The notes beneath the pieces were generated by a model, which saw only the letters and a list, made by a program, of their open reading frames with translations, searched no databases and had not been told where the DNA came from. Positions 42,624 to 54,377 of a stretch of 64,000 nucleotides of DNA are shown here, piece after piece. Location: contig OY987301.1 of assembly GCA_963920635.1 (NCBI GenBank), positions 21,432,501-21,496,500 on the forward strand, in the 5' to 3' direction. Position 1 is the first letter of the stretch. Each line of letters opens with the position of its first letter. Made by a program: the position numbers and the translations under genes. Origin of the DNA: Pseudeuparius sepicola (taxonomy: Eukaryota; Arthropoda; Insecta; Coleoptera; Anthribidae).

Positions 42624-45158
42624 ATCTGTAAATAGGTATATCTATTTACAGAAAATCTATTTTTCATTTTGGTTAGAATCTCTGAAAATAACTTTATAAA
42701 ATAGTGTGACCTCAAGTGTGATACAATTTAAAATTTATTTTTCTGTTTCTTCTGAGTCTATGCAGCCTCTTGAGTTAAAAATACCCTTTAATTACCTGAA
42801 CCACCCCTTTTATTCTACTCCGACAAGCTTCGAGCAGTCCGGCTACACTATTTTATAATGGAATCTAATTTCTATATGTTATTTAAGAATACCTAAATAA
42901 TTCTTTCGGCTTACTGCCGCATGCCCCATAAACCTTTTATTCCTATTTCTTTCGGTTTCACCCTTTTAAGTATTAACTAACTTGCCGCCTCAGGTCGCTG
43001 TCGCCAGTGGTATCGAAAATGTCGCGTCTCTGTCGAACATTTATTTGTCGGAACTCAATTATTTGGACGGATTGATACAAGTTTGGGTGGAAGCAAGGCC
43101 AGATTAAGTATAAACTCAGGAGAAATTGTCCGTTAAATCAAATTATCCGAATGCCGCACGTTTATCTAACCTCCGGGCTATATAGATATCTACCAAAATG
43201 GATACAAGGGCAACTCGGATAGGAATCGTTTTGATAACACAATAATGAGACTTTTATTTGACTTATAATTAGATAAATTTGTGGGGGATGACTTACCGTC
43301 TGTGGAGCTGTGTGTCACAAATAGTATTGCCTAGCAACTCTTATGCAGCAATTTTAATATGTTTAAAATACACCTTAAATGGAATACGGAATGTTTGGAC
43401 ATTCGCGGACACAATATCCTCATTTGAAAGTATGTAATTAAGAATGATATATAGGTATCTACCTAGTTTTCAGATTGCGCACAACTCAAAAAACATTGCT
43501 AAAACAGAGAATCGGTGCCGTACCTTGATTAAAAAATACATTCGCGCGTGCGAAGATGAAAGCTTAGTCGCGCTGAAAGGGGTCGTGCTTCCGGACTTCT
43601 TTCTTTTGTTCCGAGGATCTAATAATTATTCAGGGATGCCTTCGCCGCAGGGAAGCGGAGGTCGGGCCGAGGTGGTCGGATATAGCACGCGAGGGAGCCT
43701 TTCTGCCGAAGTGTTTGAATCCAAACATGTTTGATAATATTTGGATGTATGCTAAGTTGTTTTGGAGTTTCCGTATGCGGCCACCTTTTTTATTATCTTT
43801 TTCCCAAGAATTCTTTCGATGAGTTTTTAAAATGGGCTTTATTTTGTTTCAGGTAAGAAAAATCATGTCAAGGCAAAAGATGGTTATACCTACACATCAG
43901 GATCAGGATTATGGGTGGGTATTAAGCAATAATGGAAACCGGACAAACAATGCTTCTCTAATTTGTCGATAGATATACCTATTGATTTTGCAATCTATAT
44001 ATTTGTTATTAATTAGGTGGAATTGGACTTGCTGCTTGCATGTGTTAGGTATCTAATGGAATGGAATTGCACTATATTATTCAATATTGCTCATTGTTCA
44101 TCAAAATGACAACTTACAAAAAGCATATTAAATTTGTGTTTGACTTGGACCAACTCGGTCCAGGTTTGACGTTTTGGGCATATTAAAATATTTTTAGGCT
44201 ATTCAAACAATTCTATTTGCTACTGAAAGTTTATTTTTCAAAATTTACAACTTGTGATTACTATACATTTCAGTAGAATATATATGGCAATTAGACAGTG
44301 CAGGTTGAACTCTAAATACATTGCAAAATATTATATTGGCAAACTTTGACAAATAAACTTCCTTTTGCGATTTAAAGCATTACGTTTTGCTTCAATGTAT
44401 AGCCCCTAAATGTTTCATAGCAACCCACACAAGAAACTTTCTAGATTATGAAGTCCGCCTTTTCCATAAATCAATATCGATCTGTTGTTGGAGATTCTGC
44501 CCGTGTAAATCAACGTCCTAGGAGCTCGCCCGCGGCCATAAAACAGCTGAAATATCCCCCACCAAAATCTACATTTCAAAATGTGATGGGTCGGTATAGA
44601 TTTCGCAACTAGCATCCAACCGTACTACAACCGGGGAGATTTGGATAATTGCCAAGGCTTGTGCCGGCGAAGGTTTTTCCCGCTGACTTAACTATAGTCC
44701 AAAGCACGAAAGAAAACGTGTCTAAAGAATGCGGGCAGCGTCGCGAGATTTCCTATACGAGTAGTCGTTTTTATTGGCGAATACAAGTTTTATCATATTG
44801 AAGCCGAATTTCTGAACTCTGGGTTATCGAAAAAATAAAGCTCGCATCACGGGACCACTTACCCATTTTTGTTTATCATTTATTTTTAACGCGGTGTGAT
44901 AAAACACCTATTATATTTTTTTCAACATCGTCGCGTCTACCATCGTCTTTGAAATACGGCAACACAGAACTTCTACCAAGCAGTCGGCTGACAAAAGCAG
45001 TTAGCCAACGCGTTTTGTGCCTGTTTCTATACTACGTAAAGTTAACTGCGTATTTGGTCTACCACACAGACCTCATTTTTTAGGCCGCTGGCAAGTTTTT
45101 TCCGCCGGCTCAGAGAGCTCAGTGGCGTTTCGTATGTTCGGGAGTTAATGTGTGCAAA
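42624..45158. other. Long spacer with two GC-richer patches
   Basis: About 2.5 kb. GC-richer patches occur at 43545-43720 (96-codon frame 43444-43734, no motif) and 44480-44760. A small inverted duplication (aggtatatctatttacag, 42635-42652) lies at the left. No gene is supported. Confidence 0.4.
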
Positions 45159-45230
45159 ATGAGTAAACAGGGAAGAACGTTGCATTCTCAAGCACGATAA
45201 ATAATTGCCAATGATATAAGGGTTAGCCTT
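45159..45230 (+). pseudogene. Possible transposase start fragment
   Basis: ATG at 45159 opens MSKQGRTLHSQAR and then a stop; one frame over it reads IIANDIRVSL. Openings of the type M-x-K-x-G-x-x-LHSQAR-x-IIA are familiar from arthropod transposase-like genes. The fragment ends within about 25 codons and nothing follows. The call is tentative. Confidence 0.35.
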
Positions 45231-45560
45231 CCTCCATAGTCTAAGGCATCACCGTTAACAATAATATTAACAATAAATTAAATAACAATTATATGAAAAT
45301 TAAGCCAGTGAGTTACACAAAATTGAGCTACGCCCCTGAACTGTGACTAATTCTATAAAATTTGCGAGTTCTTCCCCCTTACGTAGCACACATTCTGCCG
45401 TAAGGAGGACTATACGTGTTTCAAGAATAGGCCTCGATGGACCTAAAACCATCCTCACACGATGTACAACATATACAGAGTGTATCGGTCATCAGTACAT
45501 TAATTTTAACCACGTAATCGGGGAGCCCCATAAAGTCGAAAAACACAAAAAAAATTGTAT
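45231..45560. other. Spacer, nothing recognised
   Basis: Includes acatatacagagtgtatcgg (45467), a MITE-like end without a partner. Confidence 0.4.
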
Positions 45561-45561
45561 A

Positions 45562-46388
45562 TACAGGATTATTTTTTTAGGACTACCACCGCGATTTTCT
45601 CGCTTATTTTGCGCCCTACAAAAAAGCGTAAGAAACAAAAATGTGACAATTTTGGACAGCTAAGTGGTGCAGCGAAAGAAATCGGCATCCATGGCCAACT
45701 GGTCGCGCGATATTAAAAAAAAACTCAAATTGAGCAAAACTATTAATAGCCGTGGGATGTTTATTTTAAGAGACAAAGAAAAACTTTTATATTGAAAATT
45801 GATGGCACTAAGAAGCTTTATGCAGCTGAGTACTCAGATAGTTTCAGAAAATTATACAGGGTCGTCGGCTCTCTTGAGGCTATGCATTTTTTTGTTTATT
45901 TTTTATTAAGCGATTTTCTCGCTTATTTTGGGGCGCATAGAAAATACGTAAGAATACAAAGTAGGTATGGCAATTTTGGTCAGCGAGGCGCCGTTAAAAA
46001 AGGAACGGGCCTCCATGCCCAACTTATCGCACTGTACTAAAAAAACTTAAAACCGACAAACATTTTCATGGCCTCAAGAGAGCCGAAGACCCTGTGTAAT
46101 TTGGTGAAACTATCTGAGCACCTGGATGGATAAAGCGTCTCAATGCCATCAATTTTAAATATAAATGTTTTCCTCTGTCTCTAAAAATAAACATTCCACG
46201 TCTATTTATAGTTGTGCCCAATTTGAGGTTTTTTAATATTGCGGGACAAGTTGTCCATGGATGCCGATTTCTTTTGCAGCATCACTTATAGCTGTCCAAA
46301 ATTGCCACATTTTTGTTTCTTACGCTTTTTTGTAGGGCGCAAAATAAGCGAGAAAATCGCGGTGGTGGTCCTAAAAAATCATCCTGTA
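45562..46388. mobile_element. Foldback element with internal direct repeats
   Basis: The ends tacaggattatttttttagg and the inverse (cctaaaaaatcatcctgta) bound 827 bases. The left arm (to about 45890) pairs with the right arm (46065-46388). Within it, a ~150-base module beginning gcgattttctcgcttatttt occurs three times: forward at about 45590, forward at about 45910 and inverted at about 46215-46365. So it combines a foldback with a tandem module. It is non-coding. Confidence 0.82.
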
Positions 46389-47493
46389 TCCATCCGCTTT
46401 TGTTACTAGGTATTATGTGCAGAATTAAACGTATTTTTAATTTATCGAATAATAGAATCGTAGCAAGGTTTGGAATTTAAAAAATGCAGAAACTACAGGG
46501 TGTCTTGTTTACAATATCATAATCTTGTTATTACACGGTTTTCTGGTGAGATACTTTGGATATTGTCTTCAACTTTCGCTACAGGTATAAAACTTTTTTC
46601 TATTCTAAAAAGATATTATTTTAAAGAGATATTATATTTGTACCTACTAAATTACCCTGTATTATTATAATATAGCATATAATTCGCGCTGTAGCTGCGA
46701 GTTACCTGAACTGATACCATATTCTGCCCGTATAGGTATAAGAGAACAAAAGCAGCGAAATTTTAATGGTTTTGTTTCAATTCCCAAATAACTCCTAAAT
46801 CTTTCCAGAACCTTTTATCACTTAACGCGTATACGCTTGAAGAGAATGGATTTTCATTTCAGGCCAAATGTTGCAGATAAGGAAAACTTTTATAGTCCCT
46901 TGTTCCTTGTCTGCTCCTAAGTCTTGTCGCTTACACTTTTCAGAGCGTAATTCCACAACCCACACCAATCAAACCCACGAGCGTCCGCAGAAAATTTTCC
47001 AGGGGGGCAACAGAAATAGAAGAATAGTCGGAATTGGCAATAAGTGGAAAATTTCGTGAAAATTAGTACATTTTTGGAGTTTTTGAAAAACTTACTCGAT
47101 TAATTTTTTTTATATAAGTATTTGCGATTCAAGATCAGTGTAATTGTTTGGGATTTATTGAAATTTTTAAAATTTGTGAAAAAATCAAAAATGTTTCTAC
47201 AATTTTTGGATGTGATTGTACTCGTGTAAAATACTAAATAACATTTAATGCAAACTATACTTGGTCTACACAAACGGTACGGTATACCATCTTTTCTCCA
47301 GCAGTTTTGAAACAAGAACTTGCATATCTACTTATCATTGACAGAAATACGGAAAAAATATTTTCATTGTACTTTTTTTTGAAACACCTAATTTTCATCT
47401 GTATTAGTAATAATGTAAAATAAGCTTTTCATAGGCTAGCGCAGGGAAACAGCGCACGGAAAAAGATTTCCCGATCTCCGAATCTTTAAAAAA
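46389..47493. other. Spacer, nothing recognised
   Basis: A+T-rich, with no supported gene, terminus pair or repeat family. Confidence 0.45.
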
Positions 47494-47501
47494 GAAATAT
47501 A

Positions 47502-48488
47502 CAGGGACTCTTTAAAATAAGGAGACCCAGCATGTCACAGTCTATCACATAGGAAAAGTGAAGCCTTGTTTTCTGTATATCTCCAAGGAGACCACATAAG
47601 TGGGCTGGTACAAGGTTATGTTATGTGTCAGTGTCCAACTGCCATCAGGTTTTATGTGACATGCCAGTGCCATAGATTCCAAAGGAGGCAAAATATTTCC
47701 CATCATAGTTCACAATTTTTAAGTTTTCTAACTTCCAGATAGTCAATTAAAGGTAATGCGGCCGCCTGTAGTATTAGCCCCAATAATTGCAACCAGATTT
47801 TTCATGTTTCACCTTTAGTAATCCTACAATTCCCATTACGTGGGCATTACGTATACGTAAGTAGTTCAAAACAAAAATGGTATTTCCTAAATTTTAAATT
47901 ATTAAGCAGGTAGCTTCAGTCAGGTCTTTTTTTAAACAGTTTTTATCTACAACTATAAGTTTATTTTACGTTTGTGAGGTACCTTGGAAGAGAAATAAAA
48001 TTACAAAAATGAGCACCGAGAAAAACTACATGATTGGAACTAAGTACAAGACCTAATCTTATTAGTCCATCCCGAAATTTGTGAAAGTTCTTTGGGTAGA
48101 TACATTCTACAAGGGAAGAAAGTTCAAGTACACATATTATTACAAATTGATTCAGGAACCTGGTAACAAGGTGCAATAGCGACAAATTCTCAAATAAGCA
48201 AAAGCGGCACTGACTTACCATACTTATATTACTTAAATTCCTGGAAATAATTTCAGGAAACCAAATTCAAATATAAAATAAATTTGATTCATTTGGCACT
48301 TGCCATATTCTGTGTTTGTTTAATTAATGTATTAATTTTTACTAAGAATCAAAGTATCTGTTATATTCATAGATTCTCCAATAAAATGGCATACCTACTT
48401 GGCATCATTGAGACCATTAGAATGGGGAAAGAAACGGCCTCACTTTGGAAAGTATAATGCTGGGTCCCCTTACTTTAAAGAGTCCCTG
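47502..48488. mobile_element. hAT-type non-autonomous element with perfect duplication
   Basis: The ends CAGGGACTCTTTAAAATAAG and the inverse of CAGGGACTCTTTAAAGTAAG (continuing GRGACCCAGCAT) give terminal repeats of about 32 bases. The 8-base duplication GAAATATA is exact on both sides (47494-47501, 48489-48496). It is 987 bases long with no hAT transposase motif. A segment near its right end (48355-48430) recurs at 55285-55350. Confidence 0.9.
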
Positions 48489-48496
48489 GAAATATA

Positions 48497-49393
48497 CAAC
48501 AAATGATACTTCAACATATTTCTTATTTTAATTCGTTAGTGCTTGAATATTTAGATACATTTCTGTAATATTTTTTGACGTTTTAGCCCACTTTATCTAA
48601 CATATAGACTGATTTAGTAGTTATTTTTGTTAAAAGTACCTGAAATGAAGTTTTTCAGGACGAATAATAATTGCTGTTGCCGGAATAGCAGGTGAGCCTT
48701 GAAAAACTTCATTTAGGTATACGCGTGACAAACACTATTTTCTGTCATAATATGCTCCCAAAATTTTGTTATACGCCTTTTACAATTCTTCAGAACGCTT
48801 AAATTTGCAAATTTTCCATAATTTTTGAAATCATAATGTTCGAAAAAGTTGGCTTAGAAATTGATATCGTAGCAACAAGTTTGTTTATTTGATAATTTTG
48901 TCATGTCATTCATTCATTTAGGGACTAGGCTGAAAAAGAAGCATTTTACGGACTTAAATGATTCCGTAAAATAGCTATTTTCGGGAGCGTATGACAAAAA
49001 ACATAGATTATCATCTTTGAAATAATTTGAGAGTAACCTATAGAAACGCATCATACATGCCAAACACTGTATTGACACCGTTGTTTATTTTCGATAATGA
49101 AAATGTTTCAAGTTTCTTTCGTTTTTATGTTTTCGTTTTCAGAGAAGTATAATAAAAAATATCAATCATTACACGTCCAGAAATAGATTTTTCGGTGCTT
49201 ACAAGACTTCCCGTGTTCTGCTTCGCCTCACACGAGAATTTGCCACCGCGCGCACGGAAAAATCCTTATTTTCAGACTAATGAAATATACTAATATTAAA
49301 AATTAATAGTTTAAAACGTAAAAAAAATATTAATTTGTTAATAATAATATATGCTTGATATTTCTTAATATTTTTCTTAATATTTAATATTTC
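48497..49393. other. Spacer with a short hairpin
   Basis: 48651-48716 is a small hairpin (atgaagtttttca with tgaaaaacttcat). The remainder has no recognised content. Confidence 0.45.
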
Positions 49394-49439
49394 TTAATAT
49401 CAGTGACTATATAATTCCTTCTATAGTCACTGTTAATAT
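49394..49439. repeat. Short hairpin (tcagtgactata / tatagtcactg)
   Basis: About 17-base arms and a 10-base loop. Confidence 0.75.
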
Positions 49440-49617
49440 GAAATTATTTATTTATATTTAATGTAAATTCCAGATCTATACGACAATAATTATAAGTCAC
49501 CATAATAACGTTATAACTATTAGCTTTTCTGAAGTTTTTTCTGATTTGAACTTTGAACTAAGTACAATCATACTAAAGCATATAGTATGTGAACAAATAA
49601 GAAAGGCTCTCTTTTCC

Positions 49618-49757
49618 ATACCCAGGATGACTCTCTGATGCATACCTTACTATCTAACATACCTTATTATTGTCAGAATATCTCTAGATCCCTCTGAGAG
49701 ACATAGCTACTAAGTAAAATCACATCCAAAAATCTGTCACTAACTCCCGATCTAATA
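49618..49757 (+). repeat. Orphan right end related to foldback at 56821-57384
   Basis: cccaggatgactctctgat, accttattattgt, aagtaaaatcac and ccaaaaatctgtcacta, followed by ctcccgatct, align in order with 57273-57384. No matching left end is present here. Confidence 0.7.
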
Positions 49758-50207
49758 TAAACAATTTCCACAGTGTAATATTTATAGTAGTTTACTGTGG
49801 AGTTCTTTGTAATCGTTTATTCCATAGAAGGAATACTTTTTTCTTCTATAAATCGCGCAATCAATCTGTTTCAATCTATGTTTTAAGAGGGGGCACAACA
49901 CAAAGTTTTCGGTGACGGTCTTCTCCACGTTATGATGGATCATGACTTAATATCTAACATATTTTATTTATCGCAATTCTCTACAGACTTCAAATGGTTT
50001 CTTTGAATGGGATTAGTAAGCCCATGATGTAAAGTTCAATTAGTTTGTCTGTACCATCGAATCTCATCAGTTTGAGTAACCATGCCATCATTTCCAATTT
50101 AACGGGTTCATTGAAAAAAAATACAATTATTATAGCTTCGGTGGCATCTAGAGCGAACTTTGTCCTAATAATGGGCGTCTACTCTGACGCCCTTCGGAAA
50201 TCGCGTC
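49758..50207. other. Spacer, nothing recognised
   Basis: No supported gene. A faint echo of the 49640 sequence at 49945-49975 (aatatctaacatattttatt). Confidence 0.4.
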
Positions 50208-50460
50208 CAGGTTTCTACCTGGGGACGCGCGGCGCCGCGTCGCCTGCTGCCGCCCGGCGACGGTGGCGGCGAGGCGCCGCTCCCGTTGCCCGGCAACGCC
50301 GCCGTCGGTTGCAGCCAGAGGCAGCGTAGGCTGCCGCCTTTTATTCGCCGTGCAGAGGCATCGTGCCTCCGACGTTATAATCGGCAAGCAATCGAGGTTG
50401 GCCGGGACCGTTTCCGGGTACTTTGGTGTCCTTATACCAATCTCGTTTTCGTCCGTTAAT
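50208..50460. promoter_or_regulatory. CpG-rich island
   Basis: The most GC- and CpG-dense stretch in the window (gggacgcgcggcgccgcgtc, cggcgacggtggcggcgagg), in sharp contrast with the A+T-rich flanks. Arg/Ala-rich open frames on both strands follow from composition. It could be a promoter/5' exon of an unrecognised gene or a conserved element; I cannot choose from sequence alone. Confidence 0.4.
50285..50297. promoter_or_regulatory. X-box-like palindrome GTTGCCCGGCAAC
   Basis: A 13-base palindrome matching the RFX-type X-box (GTTRCC, short spacer, RGYAAC) within the CpG-rich island. RFX factors control ciliary genes in animals. With no gene identified this remains a motif match. Confidence 0.4.
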
Positions 50461-50498
50461 AGGCTGCACGACTCCTAATAATAAATCAATTTTGGATA

Positions 50499-51630
50499 CC
50501 GTAAAACGGGGTTACTTTGCACCACTTTTTTTCCCTAATTTTTGAAATGCAAAAGTTAAAATATTTTAAATCCAGTAAGTATAGGTATTTTTTTGTGGAA
50601 GACAATTGTATAGTTTATAAAACAAGTGTACCTACGTTTAGAACTAGGTTCAACGCGTCACTAAAAGGTGGCACTCATTTTAATTATGGTGCAAAGTATA
50701 CCCCACAAGAGGGATACTTTGCACCATTGGGAATTTGAATTATTTTTAGCCTGTAAACTGACATAATGCAAAGAACCCCGACGTAAATATTTATTTTGCA
50801 TCATAATAGATACGTAGGATTTTTTCCGCATATTTATTTGCTTCATTTGGCCAATAATAGGCATTTAAAGCTGCTATTTTTTATTAGGGCAACAACCCCT
50901 TTAATATGGGTATCAAAGGAGAGGGCTTGATGAGTAGAAAACTATGAAGTTAGTGACATCACACTAAATTCAATATGGCCGCCGCTCCAAGATGGCGGAT
51001 TACATTTTCTTTTCAATCCCCTTAATATGGGTATCAAATGAATGGGCTTGAAGAGTAGAAAACGATAAAGTTAGTGACATCACACTAAATTCAATATGGC
51101 CGCCGCTCCAAGATGGCGGGTTACATTTTCTTTTCAACCTCCTTAAATTAAATGAAAGGGCTTGAAGAGTAGACACCACTCAAAGTGGTGGGTAGACACC
51201 ACTGAAGGTGGTGCAAAGTATCCCCAATTTTCTAGAAACCGTTATAATATGTAATAAAAAAATATTTTTTCTTCGATTCCAAATTCTAATAACTTTGTTT
51301 TTTTTTATTATACGTATAAACAATAGTGGGTACATGCAATTAAATGTATTCTTACCGCTTCTTATCAGCTAGAAATTCCTTGGCAATACAATTTTGGGGA
51401 ACTATAAAACAACGAAATTTTGAGGTTAAGATACCGGTAACAGCTGATCAACTACTGATGGTGGGAGGGGGAGTCTAACCTGTTGCTATTACTTATTGCG
51501 GCTACATCTATTAGTAGAAATTGTTATAAAGTGAAAAAATCCACATTAGAGGAAATAAGTGTCTATAAATAAAATTTACAACATTGGTGCCAAGTTACCC
51601 TGACAGGTGCAAAGTAACCCCGTTTTACGG
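50499..51630. mobile_element. Non-autonomous pogo-like element with iterated GGTGCAAAGTA words
   Basis: The ends CCGTAAAACGGGGTTACTTT and the inverse (gtaaccccgttttacgg) are flanked by TA (50497-50498, 51631-51632). The terminal pattern CCGTAAAA(N)GGGG matches the autonomous pogo-like element at 3584. GGTGCAAAGTAnCCC occurs at both ends, as a facing pair at 50689-50729 and at 51206-51221. It carries a 121-base tandem repeat (50900-51172). It is 1132 bases long with no transposase frame. Confidence 0.82.
50900..51172 (+). repeat. 121-base tandem repeat, 2.3 units
   Basis: Units start at 50901 and 51022 (ttaatatgggtatcaaa), with a shortened third near 51144. Each full unit contains caatatggccgccgctccaa followed by gatggcgg, a GC-rich palindromic core. 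The two full units are nearly identical. Confidence 0.88.
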
Positions 51631-51632
51631 TA

Positions 51633-52199
51633 GGTAGTGATTTTTGGTTGAATGCCCACGATATTATAAAACAAATATTTTTGATATTGTTCATGAAATT
51701 TTCGTCGAGAATAAATTTTTAAAAATAAAAAAGTGTTTCCCGTCGGAACATTAATAGTAAGAGATATAACTACCATTAACTGAAGGATTCACTTCAAGGA
51801 GCATAATATACACTGTATATTCAAAGCTAGTGTTTTTTCCGATTACTTTCAGAGACTTTCTTGTTTTTTTTGTAGATAACGATAGAGGGAAAATACATTC
51901 TTTCTTACTTATTTTACTTTAAACTTTTTTCAAAATAATCTTCTTGTTTTTCACGTAAATAGTATTAGATTATTAACACAACACGATTGATTCTCGGGCA
52001 TATCCAAACACGAACATAACTCGAGAAAGTGTGGAACTGAACTAAAAATAAACAATTTGCAGAAATGACACACATTATTGAGGCAGACATTAAAAATCGA
52101 AACGTCATTGCTAATCAATTCTAGGGATTTTCTAAATTTGCATTTGTAGGCCAGAAGAAAATACAATCTTTAGGTTATGAAATATTTTCTGAAGTTCTG
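51633..52199. other. Spacer, nothing recognised
   Basis: Its right end (52149-52193) is one half of a direct repeat described with the foldback that follows. Confidence 0.45.
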
Positions 52200-52563
52200 A
52201 AGGCTCAATGTACATTTTGAACCATAAAATGACTTTTTTCGATCTGTAGCGAGTAACACGCAAAATTTTAAATTTTTGTCAATAAAAATTTTAATCTAAG
52301 TAATTACTCACATTTTGGGACAAACATTATTTAAAAATATTTATCACAATGGCCGTTATTAGGCTTTTTGCGCAAATGCTAATAATGGCCATTGTGATGA
52401 AGATTTTTTAATAATTTTTGTCTCAAGATGTGAGTAATTACTTGGATTAAAATTTGTATTGACAAAAATTTAAAATTTTGCGTGTTACTCGCTACAGATC
52501 GAAAAAAGCCATTTTATGGGTCAAAATGTTGAATCACCACGCACGTGCTGTACATTGAGTCTT
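52200..52563. mobile_element. Foldback element flanked by a 45-base direct repeat
   Basis: Inverted arms share gatctgtagcgagtaacacg, aaaattttaaatttttgtca and taattactcaca. The centre is ggccgttattaggc...gctaataatggcc. The outer ends (aaggctcaatgtaca and tgtacattgagtctt) continue the pairing with a ~20-base interruption on the right. The sequence agaaaatacaatctttaggt (continuing tatgaaat) lies on both sides (52155-52193 and 52617-52655) in direct orientation. Confidence 0.82.
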
Positions 52564-52659
52564 AACTTTTATTTACATAAAAAATAATTCTTTATTTTAT
52601 GTGTGTTGTCAAAATGCCAGAAAATACAATCTTTAGGTTATGAAATAATTTCTGAAGAT

Positions 52660-52910
52660 AATAGAATATTGAAAAAAAAATGTTTCTTATGCAAATAAAG
52701 CAATAATAAAAATAATTGCAGAAGTCAAGTGATCAAGCCAATATTGATTTGTATCTGGATTGAGTAGAAAATTATTGACTGACTGACTGTCAATTAATCT
52801 CTAAAACGGATTGAGATAAAAATAAATAATTATCTACTTTTTTATGGATAAAAATTACGTGCCTTCCTAATCAATCACTCCTTTAATTTAATAGTTATTT
52901 ATGTACCAAG
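52660..52910. other. Spacer, nothing recognised
   Basis: A+T-rich. tattgactgactgactgtcaat is a short reiteration near 52775. Confidence 0.4.
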
Positions 52911-52911
52911 C

Positions 52912-52993
52912 CAGTAAAGTGATTCTTTATCGAACGAATCTGAGATTATGAGTCGAGCGAGCGAGGCGGATAATCGATAAAGACACTTTACTG
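52912..52993. repeat. Small inverted repeat (cagtaaagtg...cactttactg)
   Basis: cagtaaagtgattctttatcga pairs with tcgataaagacactttactg. The loop is CpG-bearing (gtcgagcgagcgaggcgg). The outer word is shared with the dispersed repeat at 28975 and 36425. Confidence 0.7.
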
Positions 52994-53179
52994 ACGTGGT
53001 GCATACAAAATTCTATCGCCGACCTAAAAAAAATTACTTACAATTGTTTCAACTAAACCGTGCGGCGACGCGTCGTGACAGCGGCTGTCAGCGGCGAACG
53101 ATTTTCGTCTATTGTCAAAAGCGGTCATGGCTAAATGGATAAAGTACAAGATTTAAGTTCATAAAAATTATGTATTTTT

Positions 53180-53211
53180 ACTTTACCTGCGGCAAATGCG
53201 GCAGGTAAAGT
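53180..53211. repeat. Short hairpin (actttacctgc / gcaggtaaagt)
   Basis: Eleven-base perfect arms and a 10-base GC-rich loop. Confidence 0.75.
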
Positions 53212-53339
53212 TCTTGATTTCACTGCAAAATAAAGAGTTTGTTTTCGTCCGGAAATCTGTATGGTAATGTATAGTTTTACAGACGGTTATGAAATCGAAA
53301 ATGAAGGCACGTGTAGGTGTATGCCGAACAATCCATAAA

Positions 53340-53580
53340 GCTTTGATCTATCAATCAGGTAACACGCCGACTCAAACTCTATATCCCATACGTCACGCGC
53401 TTCAAAATCGCGTTATTGGGATTTAATTTCGTAGGCGAAGCTCGGGCTTTGGCGCTCCCTTTGAGGCTGGGCATATCCTGCGCGTGGCTGTGGAATGTGG
53501 CCCGCTTGCAGGGATCTCACATCCAGGATTAGGTCTACGTGGGAGCTGCGGCTTCTATATTACCGTCCACTTATTCTGGT
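53340..53580. other. GC-richer island
   Basis: Less A+T-rich than its flanks (ggcgaagctcgggctttggc, ctgcgcgtggctgtgg). No open frame of note, no repeat partner seen. Possible conserved non-coding or exon sequence. Confidence 0.35.
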
Positions 53581-54375
53581 TCTGGTCGGTCAAAAATTAA
53601 AGACATTATAAGGTTGTTTCACTCGTAAGTGAGATACTCTGTGTATATTTTCTCGTTAGGAAGTAATTGATTTCTCTAAAAAAACTTAGAAATATATTCA
53701 TTTGCCCTTATTATAGAAGTTCTCAGAATAAGAACATTTTGAATATTTAATATACATATATGATATTCAATTATTATAATTGTTTAAAAGTAACAAAATC
53801 AATTAAGTTAAAAATATGTACCCATACTGAACGTGTTTATAGTACTTACCTACTAATCTTATAACAATATTAACAATATTAATTAAACTCATCCCTGCTT
53901 ATACGAAGATTAGTAAAATACTAGATTTCTTGTCAGGGTTAAATAGAACTTTTATTATACCATCGAGAGCTTTTACCCTTTTAATCCTAATTTTTTGCTG
54001 TAAAGTTTAATATTTTTTCTTTTCTGATTATATTTTGTAACCTTTTTGTGTATGCCTAAAATAAAATAAGTGGTAAGACAAAATTAGAAAAATAATATTA
54101 TAAATTAAAATTGTAGAAAAAAATCCTTATCAAAGTTATCCTGTGATATACAATCGTCGCGTATTTCTAATTAAAAGTTTATCGCGACCTGCAAAGTACA
54201 TTATTTGTGGTTTTCAAGTTTGTCTACAGTGTGGTCATTTAAGTGTGCAACATATGGGACATTTTTTTATTAATTGCACAACGAAAATACAAATAATTCC
54301 CGAAAGTTGATACATGTTCATTATGTTCAATAATCATATTAGGTGCACTTAGAATGGTTGCAAGTTAAACAGCAT
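53581..54375. other. Spacer, nothing recognised
   Basis: Very A+T-rich. Confidence 0.45.
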
Positions 54376-54377
54376 AC

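Noticed and set aside
50045..50387. Arg/Ala-rich frames on both strands of the CpG-rich island
   Set aside because: Both strands stay open because the sequence is GC-rich. Low-complexity residues and no conserved motif.
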